Positions 8,663-17,092 of a DNA stretch of 64,000 bases are shown here, piece by piece. Within the stretch, counting starts at the first letter, position 1, and each line of letters starts with the position of its first letter. A model generated the notes under the pieces. The model saw only the letters and a list, made by a program, of their open reading frames with translations, ran no database searches and was not told the DNA's origin. The stretch comes from Micrococcaceae bacterium Sec5.7 (GTDB taxonomy: Bacteria; Actinomycetota; Actinomycetes; Actinomycetales; Micrococcaceae): NCBI GenBank assembly GCA_039636785.1, contig CP144169.1, positions 2,418,001 to 2,482,000 on the forward strand. The letters are read 5' to 3'. The position numbers and the translations under genes are program-made.

Positions 8663-9761
8663 TTCCTGGGACGAATCCGATGTCCGGATCCGTCCCAGCA
8701 AAAAGGGGTCACGGCCCCGGACCAAGGACCGTCCCAGCCACGACGACGCCGTTACCGGCCGGATCATCACCGTTGACCGCGGGCGCTACACAGCTGTGGT
8801 CGGTGAGGACTCCGGAGAAGAACGCATCATCATTGCTGCCCGGGCACGGGAACTGCGGCGTTCTCCGGTAGTTGCCGGTGACTTCGTCTCCCTTGTGGGC
8901 GACGTTACGGGGGACCCGGACACGCTGGCCCGCCTGGTGAAGATCCAGGAACGACGCACGCTTCTTCGGCGCAGCGCCGATGACACCGACCCCATTGAGC
9001 GCGCCGTGGTCGCCAACGCGGATCAGCTGGTAGTGGTGGTCGCTGCCGCCAACCCCGAACCGCGGACTGGCTTCATCGACCGCGCCCTCGTGGCCGCCTA
9101 CGATGCCGGCATCGAGCCGCTGCTGCTCGTCACCAAGGCAGATGTCAAGGATCCCGCTGAATTGCTCGCCAACTACGAGCATCTGGATTTTCCGGTCATC
9201 ATCAGCCGGACGGCCGATTCCGCGGCCTCAGGCATCGATGCCCGCTCCGACGACGGCCTTTCGGCGAGGTTGGACAGCGATGCCGTGTCGCAGCTCCGCG
9301 CCTACCTCGACGGCAAGGTCACGGTAATGCTCGGACATTCCGGCGTCGGTAAGTCCACCATGGTCAATGCGCTGACGGGAGCCGAGCGGGCCACGGGCGG
9401 CGTCAACGCCGTCACGGGACGCGGCCGCCACACGTCGTCGTCCGCTCTTGCCCTGAAGCTGACCGATGCCCCCACGGGAAGCTGGATCATTGACACCCCG
9501 GGCATCCGGTCCTTCGGACTGGCGCATGTGGATCCGGACCGGATCCTCCGTTCATTCCCCGATCTGGAGCCCGGCACAGAGGCATGCGAGCGCGGCTGCA
9601 AGCACAACTCCAGCGCCGTCAACTGCGGCGTAGATGCCTGGGTTGCCGGTGGACACGCGGGGCCCACGGGCGAAGCGCGGTTGGCATCCCTGCGTCGCCT
9701 CCTCGGTACTGATCCCCGCATGGAAGCGCAGGAAACCAAGGAGCTCGGCACCGTTTCCTAG
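8646..9761 (+). CDS. rsgA: ribosome small-subunit-dependent GTPase RsgA
   Basis: 371 residues from GTG 8646 (VARTTDSWDE); GTG 8637 is an alternative start and both lie inside the end of aroA in another frame. An OB-fold (about 45-110) precedes a circularly permuted GTPase: TKAD (G4) comes before GHSGVGKST (G1), then DTPGIRSFG (G3). A C-terminal zinc knuckle follows (CERGCKHNSSAVNCGV). RsgA acts in late 30S maturation. No odd residues seen. Confidence 0.96.
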   Translation: MARTTDSWDESDVRIRPSKKGSRPRTKDRPSHDDAVTGRIITVDRGRYTAVVGEDSGEERIIIAARARELRRSPVVAGDFVSLVGDVTGDPDTLARLVKIQERRTLLRRSADDTDPIERAVVANADQLVVVVAAANPEPRTGFIDRALVAAYDAGIEPLLLVTKADVKDPAELLANYEHLDFPVIISRTADSAASGIDARSDDGLSARLDSDAVSQLRAYLDGKVTVMLGHSGVGKSTMVNALTGAERATGGVNAVTGRGRHTSSSALALKLTDAPTGSWIIDTPGIRSFGLAHVDPDRILRSFPDLEPGTEACERGCKHNSSAVNCGVDAWVAGGHAGPTGEARLASLRRLLGTDPRMEAQETKELGTVS

Positions 9762-9825
9762 CCCTCGCGGCGGAACCCAAACGGGATATCCCCGCCGGCG
9801 GAAGCTTTGACGGTAGTTTGGAACC

Positions 9826-10638
9826 ATGATCCAACCAGCTTCCGGCTACAACGATGACCTGCGCCTCGCCCACGTACTGGCCGATTCAGTGGACGCCCAG
9901 ACCATGGACCGATTCAAGGCGCTCGACCTTCAGATCGAGACAAAGCCTGACCTGACTCCGGTCACCGACGCAGACAAGGCTGCCGAGGAGTCCATCCGCG
10001 GCCAGCTTTCCCGGTCCCGTCCCCGCGACGCCGTCCTCGGCGAGGAATTCGGCAGCTCCGGCCATGGATCCCGCCGCTGGATCATCGATCCGATCGACGG
10101 AACCAAGAATTTTATCCGTGGCGTCCCGGTCTGGGCCACACTCATTGCCCTGGTTGATGAAGGCGAACCCGTGGTGGGAGTGGTCAGCGCACCCGCCCTC
10201 GGCAAACGCTGGTGGGCGGCCAAAGGAGCAGGCGCATACATGGGCCGTTCGCTGGCAGCGGCCACCCGGCTGCGCGTCTCCAATATCTCAACGCTCTCGG
10301 ACGCCTCGCTCTCCTACTCCAGCCTGGGCGGCTGGAAGGAACGAGGCAATCTTGATGAATTCCTTGGCCTGACCGAAGACGTCTGGCGCACCCGCGCCTA
10401 CGGCGACTTCTGGTCCTACTGCATGGTGGCCGAGGGCTCCGTTGACATCGCCTGCGAACCCGAACTGAACCTCTACGACATGGCGGCCCTGGTTCCGATC
10501 GTCACAGAAGCCGGCGGACGGTTTACCTCCCTCGAGGGAGCTGATGGCCCGTTCGGCGGCAACGCCCTGGCCACGAATTCGATACTCCATTCGGAAGTCC
10601 TCAAGCGGCTGAACCCGGAACTGGACGATCTGATCTAG
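9826..10638 (+). CDS. hisN: histidinol-phosphatase, inositol-monophosphatase fold
   Basis: 270 residues. Metal-site motifs of the IMPase superfamily are present: GEEFG near residue 72, [13 protein letters not shown] near 88-100, and YDMAAL near 220. The variant and the aroA-rsgA-hisN order match the actinobacterial HisN, which dephosphorylates histidinol phosphate in histidine synthesis. A general inositol or fructose phosphatase role cannot be excluded from sequence alone. A strong terminator follows. Confidence 0.92.
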   Translation: MIQPASGYNDDLRLAHVLADSVDAQTMDRFKALDLQIETKPDLTPVTDADKAAEESIRGQLSRSRPRDAVLGEEFGSSGHGSRRWIIDPIDGTKNFIRGVPVWATLIALVDEGEPVVGVVSAPALGKRWWAAKGAGAYMGRSLAAATRLRVSNISTLSDASLSYSSLGGWKERGNLDEFLGLTEDVWRTRAYGDFWSYCMVAEGSVDIACEPELNLYDMAALVPIVTEAGGRFTSLEGADGPFGGNALATNSILHSEVLKRLNPELDDLI

Positions 10639-10665
10639 CCTCACCCAACTCCCGTTCTGAAGAAT

Positions 10666-10713
10666 AAACGACGGCGGACACTCCCTTTAAGGGGGTATCC
10701 GCCGTCGTTTCTT
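10666..10713 (+). terminator. rho-independent terminator after hisN
   Basis: A perfect 13-bp inverted repeat (10666-10678 with 10698-10710, AAACGACGGCGGA) whose 3' arm ends in TTT. An inner CTCCC/GGGGG pairing lengthens the hairpin. It lies 28 bp after the hisN stop. Confidence 0.85.
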
Positions 10714-10816
10714 CGCGCCTGAGGCGATTCTTACGCCAACTCATCAGCACCCGTAACAAACCGCTTAACATTCCGGCAGACTTTTTCATCGACCGATGTC
10801 ATGTCCTAGGCTCGTA

Positions 10817-10950
10817 CCAGGTCACGAGTGCCAGCGCTAAACCCCGGTTTGCTGGCCGGCAACCCTCCATTCGCGGTGGGGTGCCCCGGGTGACGACCTG
10901 GCCGGTCCGGAACGGACCCGGCAAGCGCGGATCCCCGGCGTGTGGGGTCC
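10817..10950 (+). promoter_or_regulatory. SAM-IV riboswitch with a downstream alternative hairpin
   Basis: The segment contains the conserved SAM-IV core (CACGAGTGCCAGC, GGCCGGCAACCCTCC, GGGGTGCCCCGGGTGA). P1 is CCAGGTC (10817-10823) with GACCTGG (10895-10901), followed by the typical 3' hairpin GGTCCG-GAA-CGGACC (10904-10918) and GCAAGCGCGG. TCGCG in the P3 loop can pair with CGCGG at 10926-10930, the expected second pseudoknot. A hairpin GGATCCC/GGGGTCC (10929-10935 with 10944-10950) shares the GG at 10929-10930 and ends in TTT just before the ribosome site, so it may be the expression platform. The class is known from actinobacteria to bind S-adenosylmethionine and repress sulfur-metabolism genes. 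Confidence 0.92.
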
Positions 10951-10967
10951 TTTCCGAGCGAGGTTCC

Positions 10968-12377
10968 ATGACTACAGCCGTTTTCTCCCCCAACTCCGGT
11001 GCAGAACTCTTTGATGACCGCATGGCTATCGCCGGACGACCGCTCTCGGCTGTCACCGGCGCCGAGATCCAGGCCCCGTTGATACAGGGCGGACATGCCC
11101 GTTACGCAAACCTTGACTATGGCGCCTCCGCCCCGGCACTCTCCGTGGTGTCCGCCTATCTCAACGAGATTCTGCCGTTTTACGCCAGCGTTCACCGTGG
11201 CGCCGGTTTTGCATCCCAGATCAGCACGTCGGTTTACGAGAACGCCCGCAGCATCGTCCGTGACTTTGTGGGCGGCCGGCCTGATGACTCGGTGATCTTC
11301 ACCAGGAACACCACTGATTCCCTGAACCTGCTGGCCGGATGCCTCCCTGTGCAGGACGGCCGGCACACCGGCGATGTGCTCTACCTGGACATCGAGCACC
11401 ACGCAAACCTCCTGCCGTGGCAGGGTGTTCCGCACCGGAGCGTGGTGGCGGCGGACACTCTTGCCGGCACCGTCGAAAGCCTCCGGGCCGAGCTGCAGCA
11501 AGGTGGTGTCAGCCTGCTGGCTGTCACCGGTGCTTCCAACGTCACCGGTGAAATCCTCCCCATCCGGACGCTGGCCGCGCTGGCCCACGAATACGGCGCC
11601 AGGATTGTGGTGGACGCGGCCCAGCTGGCCCCCCACCGCCGCATCAGCATCAGTGCGGACGGTGTGGACTACCTCGCTTTCTCGGGTCACAAGCTGTACG
11701 CGCCTTTCGGTGCCGGCGTGCTGGTGGGGCGTCCGGACTGGCTCGACGCCGGGACGCCGCACCTTGCCGGCGGCGGTGCCGTGCGCGAAGCCAGGCTGGA
11801 CGGGGTCAGCTGGACCACCGGACCGGCACGGCACGAAGGCGGTTCTCCGAATGTGCTGGGCGCCGCCACGCTGGCCCGCGCCACGCAGGTTATTGCATCG
11901 CTGGACCAGGGCAGGTGGCACGCCCATGAGGCCGCCATCAGGTCCTTCCTGGTGGAAGGACTGCAGAAGATCGACGGCGTCCGTGTGCACCAGATCTTCA
12001 AGGACACGGATCCGGAGACGGACACCATCGGCGTGGTCAACTTCTCAGTCGCGGGATACGACGCCGGCCTGGTTGCGGCGTATCTGTCGGCAGAACACGG
12101 AGTGGGCCTCCGTGATGGCCGGTTCTGCGCACACCCGCTGCTGAAGCGCCTTGGGCTTCCGTCCGGTTCGCTGCGGGCGAGCTTCGGAGTGGGCTCACGC
12201 CTGGAAGATGCCCAGAGGCTGCTCGCCGGGATCGAGGATCTGCGCCGAACAGGCCTGGGCTGGGACTATGTGGTGGACTCGGGCCGCTGGGTACCGGCCA
12301 ACGATACCCGCAGCTACCCGGACTGGGCGCCCAACACGCCCGGCACCGCGGGCGCAGCGCCCTGCGCCGAGGACTGA
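10968..12377 (+). CDS. class V aminotransferase, cysteine-desulfurase-like
   Basis: 469 residues from ATG 10968, behind the SAM-IV riboswitch. The PLP fold of the NifS/SufS family is clear: YANLDYGASAPALSVV near the start, HRGAGFASQ near 75, FTRNTTDSLNLLAG near 107-120, VVDAAQLAPHRRI near 215, and the PLP lysine in AFSGHKLYAPFG near 238-245. A C-terminal region with HPLLKRL and RASFGVGS completes the fold. Control by SAM suggests a role in sulfur assimilation or transfer from cysteine. No SufE or IscU partner lies next to it, and selenocysteine lyase or another PLP lyase activity is possible. The C-terminal tail (VPANDTRSYPDWAP) is an extension relative to SufS. Confidence 0.88.
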   Translation: MTTAVFSPNSGAELFDDRMAIAGRPLSAVTGAEIQAPLIQGGHARYANLDYGASAPALSVVSAYLNEILPFYASVHRGAGFASQISTSVYENARSIVRDFVGGRPDDSVIFTRNTTDSLNLLAGCLPVQDGRHTGDVLYLDIEHHANLLPWQGVPHRSVVAADTLAGTVESLRAELQQGGVSLLAVTGASNVTGEILPIRTLAALAHEYGARIVVDAAQLAPHRRISISADGVDYLAFSGHKLYAPFGAGVLVGRPDWLDAGTPHLAGGGAVREARLDGVSWTTGPARHEGGSPNVLGAATLARATQVIASLDQGRWHAHEAAIRSFLVEGLQKIDGVRVHQIFKDTDPETDTIGVVNFSVAGYDAGLVAAYLSAEHGVGLRDGRFCAHPLLKRLGLPSGSLRASFGVGSRLEDAQRLLAGIEDLRRTGLGWDYVVDSGRWVPANDTRSYPDWAPNTPGTAGAAPCAED

Positions 12378-12456
12378 ACCGCGAGTGGCGGTGGAGAACG
12401 GCCGGATGCGGTAAATTCGAAGTAGATTTCGTTGGATCTCGCGAAGGAGACCGCAC

Positions 12457-13215
12457 TTGGCACGGGGTGGTCCAAAACTTCATCACGGGCGCAGGCGCGA
12501 ACTCGGACAGAGCTTCCAGGACGGCGGCGAGCACTATCATCGCGTCCGTCCCGGATACCCGGCTGAATCAGCCGGCTGGCTGATTCCAGCCGGTGCGACG
12601 GACGCTGCAGACATCGGTGCGGGCACGGGAAAATTCACTGCCCTGCTGGTGGACCGCGGAATGACGGTCTCGGCGGTGGATCCCTCCGCCGATATGCTGG
12701 ACCAGCTCCGGTCCGCCTCCCCCCAGGTCTCCGCTCTGGTGGGAACAGCGGAGGCGACCGGTCTTCCGGCCTCGGCCTTCGACGTCGTCAGCGTTGCCCA
12801 GGCCTGGCACTGGTGCGATCCCCTTCGGGCCAGCACCGAAATTGCCAGGATCCTGAGACCACATGGAACTCTGGGGCTGATCTGGAATCAGCTGGACACC
12901 TCGGTCTCCTGGGTGCACAGGCTGTCCCGCATCATGCATGCCGGTGATGTCCACAAACCGGATTTCCGGCCGGTGCTGGGGCCTGAGTTTACTGGACTCG
13001 AAAGCCACCTCACCCGTTGGGTGGATCCAGTCACCACGGCAGACATCCTTGAGCTGGCGAAATCCCGCAGCTACTACCTGGCGGCAAACGACGCCACGCG
13101 CGCCAATGTTATGGGTAATCTCGACTGGTACCTCCACGAAGACCTGGGACATGCAGGTGATGTTGTGCTGGGTCTTCCTTATGTGACACAGACATGGCGG
13201 GCCGTGACCGCATGA
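12457..13215 (+). CDS. class I SAM-dependent methyltransferase
   Basis: 252 residues from TTG 12457, 7 bp after AAGGAGA. A Rossmann methyltransferase core is visible: motif I DIGAGTGKFTALL near residue 50, AVDPSADML near 75, AEATGLPASAFDVV near 98, and WHWCDP near 115. The N-terminus SFQDGGEHYHRVRPGYP is typical of the UbiE/ubiquinone-type group whose substrates are mostly unknown. It follows the riboswitch-controlled gene by 79 bp and might be cotranscribed; substrate not predictable. Confidence 0.88.
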   Translation: MARGGPKLHHGRRRELGQSFQDGGEHYHRVRPGYPAESAGWLIPAGATDAADIGAGTGKFTALLVDRGMTVSAVDPSADMLDQLRSASPQVSALVGTAEATGLPASAFDVVSVAQAWHWCDPLRASTEIARILRPHGTLGLIWNQLDTSVSWVHRLSRIMHAGDVHKPDFRPVLGPEFTGLESHLTRWVDPVTTADILELAKSRSYYLAANDATRANVMGNLDWYLHEDLGHAGDVVLGLPYVTQTWRAVTA

Positions 13216-13245
13216 TGCCACTGGCCAAAGGGTAGGGTTGGATCT

Positions 13246-13959
13246 GTGAAGACCAGCGCGCCCTCCTCCTCGATCGAGGACTACGTCAAGGTCATCTATT
13301 CCTTTACGGAGTGGCAGGACAAACCCATCACGTCGTCGCAGCTGGCCCAGCGGCTCGGCGTTGCCAACTCGTCAGTGTCCGAAATGGTCCGCAAACTCAA
13401 GGACCAGGGACTCGTTGACCACCAGCCGTACAGCGCCATCACCCTGACAAGCGATGGCGTCCGGTTGGCATTGTCCATGGTGAGGCGGCACCGGCTGATC
13501 GAAACGTACCTTGTCCAGCAGCTTGGCTATAGCTGGGACGAGGTTCATGACGAAGCTGAACTGTTGGAGCACGCGGTGTCGGACACTTTCATCGAGCGGA
13601 TGGCGGCCAAGCTCGGCGATCCGGCCCGCGATCCGCACGGAGACCCCATTCCGGCTGCAGACGGCACCATCCTGATGCCCGATGCCCACCGTATGAGTGA
13701 GCTGGATGAGGGACACACCGGCAGGATCACCCGGATCAGTGACGAAAATCCGGAGCTGCTCCGCTACCTGGCAGCGGAGGAAATCGATCTTGACGCCGGC
13801 GTTGAAGTCCTTGGCCGCAGGCCTTTCGGCGGGGCTTTGGTAGTCCGTATCCGCTCGGCCGAACGAACCAGGGACTTCGACCTCGCAGACGAAGTAACCT
13901 CCGCATTGTGGGTCCACAGTGACTCCGCCCATCCCGGCTGCCTGCTTGGGAACCGCTGA
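13246..13959 (+). CDS. DtxR/MntR-family metal-dependent repressor
   Basis: 237 residues from GTG 13246. The N-terminal winged helix (IEDYVKVIYSF, then SSQLAQRLGVANSSVSEMVR) is followed by the metal-binding dimer domain (DEAELLEHAVSDTFIERM, residues about 100-118) and an SH3-like FeoA domain (about 155-230). The domain layout fits both IdeR (Fe) and MntR (Mn) types. The 30-bp gap from the methyltransferase and its direct abutment to the crcB gene (stop 13959, next start 13960) suggest one transcript. Confidence 0.92.
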   Translation: MKTSAPSSSIEDYVKVIYSFTEWQDKPITSSQLAQRLGVANSSVSEMVRKLKDQGLVDHQPYSAITLTSDGVRLALSMVRRHRLIETYLVQQLGYSWDEVHDEAELLEHAVSDTFIERMAAKLGDPARDPHGDPIPAADGTILMPDAHRMSELDEGHTGRITRISDENPELLRYLAAEEIDLDAGVEVLGRRPFGGALVVRIRSAERTRDFDLADEVTSALWVHSDSAHPGCLLGNR

Positions 13960-14379
13960 GTGAAAGTCCAGGCCGGGCCCGGCTGGCGCGCATGGACCGC
14001 CGTGGCGGCGGGCGGGCTTCTGGGCACGGAACTCCGTTATGTCCTTGGGCTGATGTTTCCCGAGGCTTCCGGATCCGTTCCCTGGACCACCCTCTGCATC
14101 AACATTTCCGGAAGCTTTGTGCTCGCTGCCCTGACCACCGTCTGGATGGCGCGGCCGCACACCAGGTTCTGGCTCAGGGCAGGAATCGGGCCAGGACTGC
14201 TGGGATCCTTCACAACATTCTCCGCATTGGCCTCCTCGGTGGACCAGCTCGCCCGTGGCGGGTTCCATACCGCCTGGCTGGTGTATCTCGGGCTGTCCCT
14301 GGTGCTGGGCCTTGGCGCAGCGACAGCCGGCTGGAAAACCGGCAGGGCACTGAGTGACCGTTCCGGGGTTGCACTGTGA
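13960..14379 (+). CDS. crcB: fluoride channel FluC/CrcB, subunit 1
   Basis: 139 residues starting GTG 13960, immediately after the mntR-like stop. Four hydrophobic helices and the family motif GSFTTFSALAS (near residue 84) identify a Fluc fluoride exporter; NISGSF near 47 is the conserved Asn motif. In Gram-positive bacteria two tandem CrcB genes often make a heterodimeric channel. The downstream copy overlaps by 4 bp (ATGA). Confidence 0.93.
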   Translation: MKVQAGPGWRAWTAVAAGGLLGTELRYVLGLMFPEASGSVPWTTLCINISGSFVLAALTTVWMARPHTRFWLRAGIGPGLLGSFTTFSALASSVDQLARGGFHTAWLVYLGLSLVLGLGAATAGWKTGRALSDRSGVAL

Positions 14380-14747
14380 TGACCGCTGCCCTGGTGGGCC
14401 TGTTCGGGGTGGCCGGGGCCCTGTTGAGATTTGCAGTGGATTCCTGGTTTGCCCACCGCGCTGACAAGCACCGCCACTGGCCGTGGGCCACACTGCTGGT
14501 CAACGCCACGGGATCCCTGATCATCGGGCTTTCCATCGGTGTCAGTGGGACGCTGGGATTAGGTCCCGAATGGCATTCCGCAGTAGCCACCGGACTGGCC
14601 GGAGGCCTCACCACCTTCAGCTCCTGGACCACAGCCACCATCCGACTGGTCAGTGAATCGCGGTACCCCGCGGCGGCGCTCAACATCGGAGCCAATCTTC
14701 TCGCGGGCTTGGCCGCAGCCGCGGTGGGCTTGGCGCTCTTTGGCTGA
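14376..14747 (+). CDS. crcB: fluoride channel FluC/CrcB, subunit 2
   Basis: 123 residues, ATG overlapping the stop of the first crcB. The fold and motifs repeat: NATGSLIIG near 47 and GGLTTFSSWTTA near 75. Together with the first copy it probably forms a dual-topology heterodimer in the membrane that passively exports fluoride. No fluoride riboswitch was found before the mntR-like/crcB set. Confidence 0.93.
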   Translation: MMTAALVGLFGVAGALLRFAVDSWFAHRADKHRHWPWATLLVNATGSLIIGLSIGVSGTLGLGPEWHSAVATGLAGGLTTFSSWTTATIRLVSESRYPAAALNIGANLLAGLAAAAVGLALFG

Positions 14748-14754
14748 CAGCGGC

Positions 14755-15065
14755 TCAGGCGCGCTCTTGCACCGTCCGTATCCCGATGACGAACGCTGTT
14801 GCACCCGCTGCGAACAGTGCCGCGGTTGCGATCACCGCCCGGTGGGGCCCCGACGTCGTGACGCCCGTTCCCATCACCAGTCCAGCGAACGCAGTGACGG
14901 CCAGGCCCAGGCCGAACACCAGCAGCCGCCCAGCTCCCTGCCGATCGCAGGGAGGGCCAGGTTGACCGCGGAGCCATCGAGGAGGGCCATAAATGAGGCC
15001 ACGATCGCGACATACAGCGCGCTTTTCTGTACCTGTGTGTCGTTCACACCGGCGGGGCCGAACAT
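14755..15065 (-). pseudogene. MFS (DHA2-type) transporter remnant, internal deletion
   Basis: From ATG 15065 the frame reads a drug-transporter N-terminus (YVAIVASFMALLDGSAVNLA, then LPAIGRELGG). Right after ELGG, near 14935, the sequence continues only in another frame with a hydrophobic helix (LLVFGLGLAVTAFAGLVMG), a second helix (AVIATAALFAAGATAFVIG) and a stop at 14755. These look like the first and the last segments of one 14-helix MFS protein, with about 400 residues between them lost and the frame broken. The remnant has about 100 codons. It is convergent with crcB, and the ends stop 8 bp apart. Confidence 0.78.
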
Positions 15066-15219
15066 TGGCTTCGCCTCCCGTTGAAGTGGAGCAGCATCGT
15101 AGTGACGAGCCTAACACCGGCTCCGTGCGGGCCCGCGGTTACGGGGTTTTTCGCTGTGCGGATCACCGACGGGGCGGGTTTTGCCGGTCCGGGGAAAGCC
15201 CTGAATCCCGTATCGTTGA

Positions 15220-15591
15220 ATGATGATCACCCGCCGCGCCGCCGCCCAGATTCTCGATATTTCTCTGGAAATGGCCCACCGCCACGGTCTGCCGCCGCGG
15301 CTGACCGACGAAGAGCTCGCCGATCTCCTCGACAACCCGCCGCAATGGCTGGTCCAGTCCAAGGCGAACCGCACCGGCAAAAGGCCCGTCTGGGTCCAGC
15401 TGACGTGCGCCGTGTGCGGATATTCTGAAGCTGCGCGTCCCAAGAAGTGGTGGCCACCGTTCACCTACGTCTGCTGTGCGGACCACCGTCCCGATGAGAT
15501 TCCGGAGGCGGGCACGGGCTTGGTGCGCAGCGAATACGAGGGGGTTGGCAGCCGCTTTGTCGGTATCGCGGACGTCGCTGTTCCGGACTGA
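15220..15591 (+). CDS. hypothetical protein with cysteine cluster
   Basis: 123 residues from ATG 15220 (ATG 15223 is equally possible). The N-terminus (RRAAAQILDISLEMAHRHG) looks like a helix-turn-helix-like helical segment with LTDEELADLLDNPPQWL. The middle holds CAVCGY and, 26 residues on, YVCCADH, which could bind zinc. No signal peptide or membrane helix. The family is not recognised; composition and a plausible codon pattern make it a real gene, probably actinobacteria-specific. Confidence 0.7.
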   Translation: MMITRRAAAQILDISLEMAHRHGLPPRLTDEELADLLDNPPQWLVQSKANRTGKRPVWVQLTCAVCGYSEAARPKKWWPPFTYVCCADHRPDEIPEAGTGLVRSEYEGVGSRFVGIADVAVPD

Positions 15592-15677
15592 CCTCCCGGG
15601 TGGTTACGTTCGCGGCAAAACAGGCGTATTTTACGAGGTGAGGGGCAATTTCCGTCCTTCAAGCTAGGGAGCACGCC

Positions 15678-15812
15678 ATGCCTGATAAGTCACCGCACCG
15701 ACACCTGACGAAGAAGCCGGTCAAAACGATCAAGGAAAAGCGCGCGGACAAACGCGCCAAGGGATCCGTTGAAGGAGCCCCCGATCCGGTCGCGCACCTT
15801 AAGAAGCGCTGA
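15678..15812 (+). CDS. small basic hypothetical protein (44 residues)
   Basis: ATG 15678 follows TAGGGAG at usable spacing. The 44-residue product is highly charged (TKKPVKTIKEKRADKRAKG, ending VAHLKKR). Tiny Lys/Arg-rich proteins of this kind, starting MPDKSP or MADKSP, are common in Micrococcales genomes. Function unknown; nucleic-acid contact is only a guess from charge. Confidence 0.68.
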   Translation: MPDKSPHRHLTKKPVKTIKEKRADKRAKGSVEGAPDPVAHLKKR

Positions 15813-15906
15813 CGGCGCCACGCGCCGAAGGCGGACGACCAGGGCAGATCCTGACCCTGGCCGGATGCCTTGCCTGAACAGACCCTGCCGGGGTAGGGAC
15901 GGCCCC

Positions 15907-16890
15907 CTACGAGGTGTCCGCCATCTCCTCCGGCACTGCGACGATATCGAGTTCGCCGCCGTCGCGCAGTACGGCAAGGTGCAGGGGTGCGCCGATCGCA
16001 TCTGCGAACAGGAGCTTCTGCAGGCTTTCGGCATTGCTGACGGACCACAGCCCCGCGGTCAGCAGGACGTCACCGGCCCTCAGCCCTGCCTTTTCAGCCG
16101 GTGAACCGACCATCACTTCAACTACGCGCAGCCCGTCATGTTGGCCCGTGCGGATGACAGCGCTGGCGTTGAGCCGGATCGGGGTGCTGACAACGCCAAG
16201 GTATGCGCGCCGGACCCGCCCGTCCGCGAGCAGCGCTGCAATGATCCGCCTGGACGTGGTGTTCATGGGGACTGCCAGTCCCAGGCCTGCTCCCGCGACG
16301 GCGGTGTTGATGCCGACGATCCGTCCGCGGGCGTCCGCCAGCGCCCCGCCGGAGCTGCCCGGGTTCAAAGCCGCGTCTGTCTGTATGACATCCTCGATCA
16401 CCCGCCGGTGGCGGCCGGCCCAGACGGGGATGGCTCGACCCAGCCCGCTGACCACGCCGGCTGTCACGGATCCCGCAAGGCCCAGGGGGTTCCCGACCGC
16501 TATGACCAGCTGGCCAACCCGCAAGGACTCCGCGTCCCCGAAATCAGCTGGGGGTGCGTGCGGGGCACGGCCATGAAGGACTGCGAGGTCGGACAGGGCG
16601 TCTGAACCGACCACCTCAAGATCCGTCCGGGTCCCATTAGCAAAGATTGCGTGGCCCTTGTCCGTTCCGGCGACCACATGGGCGTTGGTCAGCAGATACC
16701 CGTCTTCTGTGAAGAGGACAGCAGAACCTGCCCCAACGCGAAATCTGCCGGTACGGCCGTTGCCGGTCATTTCGATTGCCGCAACATGGGGGGTGACAGT
16801 CTCGGCCACCCTGACAACCGTCGCTGAGTAGGAGTCCAACGGGTCTGCGTCCTCACCCGGGCTGGAAACAATATCAGTCGCTCTGGCCAT
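15907..16890 (-). CDS. trypsin-like serine protease with PDZ domain (HtrA/DegP-like)
   Basis: 327 residues from ATG 16890, chosen because AAGGAGGTG lies 5 bp before it; the open frame reaches 16926. The catalytic triad is in place: His in TNAHVVAG, Asp in SDALSDLAVL, Ser in NPGSSGGALAD. A PDZ domain fills about residues 225-320 (AYLGVVSTP, SPAEKAGLRAGDVLL). Unlike most HtrA proteins there is no signal peptide or membrane anchor, so it should act in the cytoplasm, or its export is not obvious. The role is probably protein quality control. Confidence 0.9.
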   Translation of the reverse strand: MARATDIVSSPGEDADPLDSYSATVVRVAETVTPHVAAIEMTGNGRTGRFRVGAGSAVLFTEDGYLLTNAHVVAGTDKGHAIFANGTRTDLEVVGSDALSDLAVLHGRAPHAPPADFGDAESLRVGQLVIAVGNPLGLAGSVTAGVVSGLGRAIPVWAGRHRRVIEDVIQTDAALNPGSSGGALADARGRIVGINTAVAGAGLGLAVPMNTTSRRIIAALLADGRVRRAYLGVVSTPIRLNASAVIRTGQHDGLRVVEVMVGSPAEKAGLRAGDVLLTAGLWSVSNAESLQKLLFADAIGAPLHLAVLRDGGELDIVAVPEEMADTS

Positions 16891-17036
16891 GGCGCACCTC
16901 CTTGGAGTGATGCTTGTCTGGAGCACTATGCATGCTACTTAGGACAACCATGGCTGAAGGGGCGCTAGTCCCGTGGGCGGTACGCCTTCAGTGAACGGAG
17001 CTGCCGGGCCCGGGGCGAGGCACATCCGCATTAACG

Positions 17037-17069
17037 ACGAACACCCCGGATGGGGTCCGGGGTGTTCGT
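17037..17069. terminator. hairpin terminator after tmRNA
   Basis: A perfect 14-bp inverted repeat (ACGAACACCCCGGA at 17037-17050, complement 17056-17069, loop TGGGG) lies about 25 bp past the 3' end of ssrA. The T-tract on the minus side is weak, but stem strength and position support termination of ssrA, and perhaps insulation of the protease gene. Confidence 0.75.
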
Positions 17070-17092
17070 AAATGCCTTGCGACATTTCAAAA

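Noticed and set aside
10806..11990. 394-codon minus-strand frame over the SAM-IV element and aminotransferase
   Set aside because: It runs through a riboswitch and a clear PLP enzyme gene; composition is shadow-like (Gly, His, Arg rich).
13216..13245. Fluoride riboswitch before the mntR-crcB set
   Set aside because: Only 30 bp separate the methyltransferase stop from the next start, too short for the element, and crcB has no upstream space at all.
13372..14493. 373-codon minus-strand frame opposite the DtxR-like and crcB genes
   Set aside because: All three plus-strand genes have intact family motifs; the antisense product has none.
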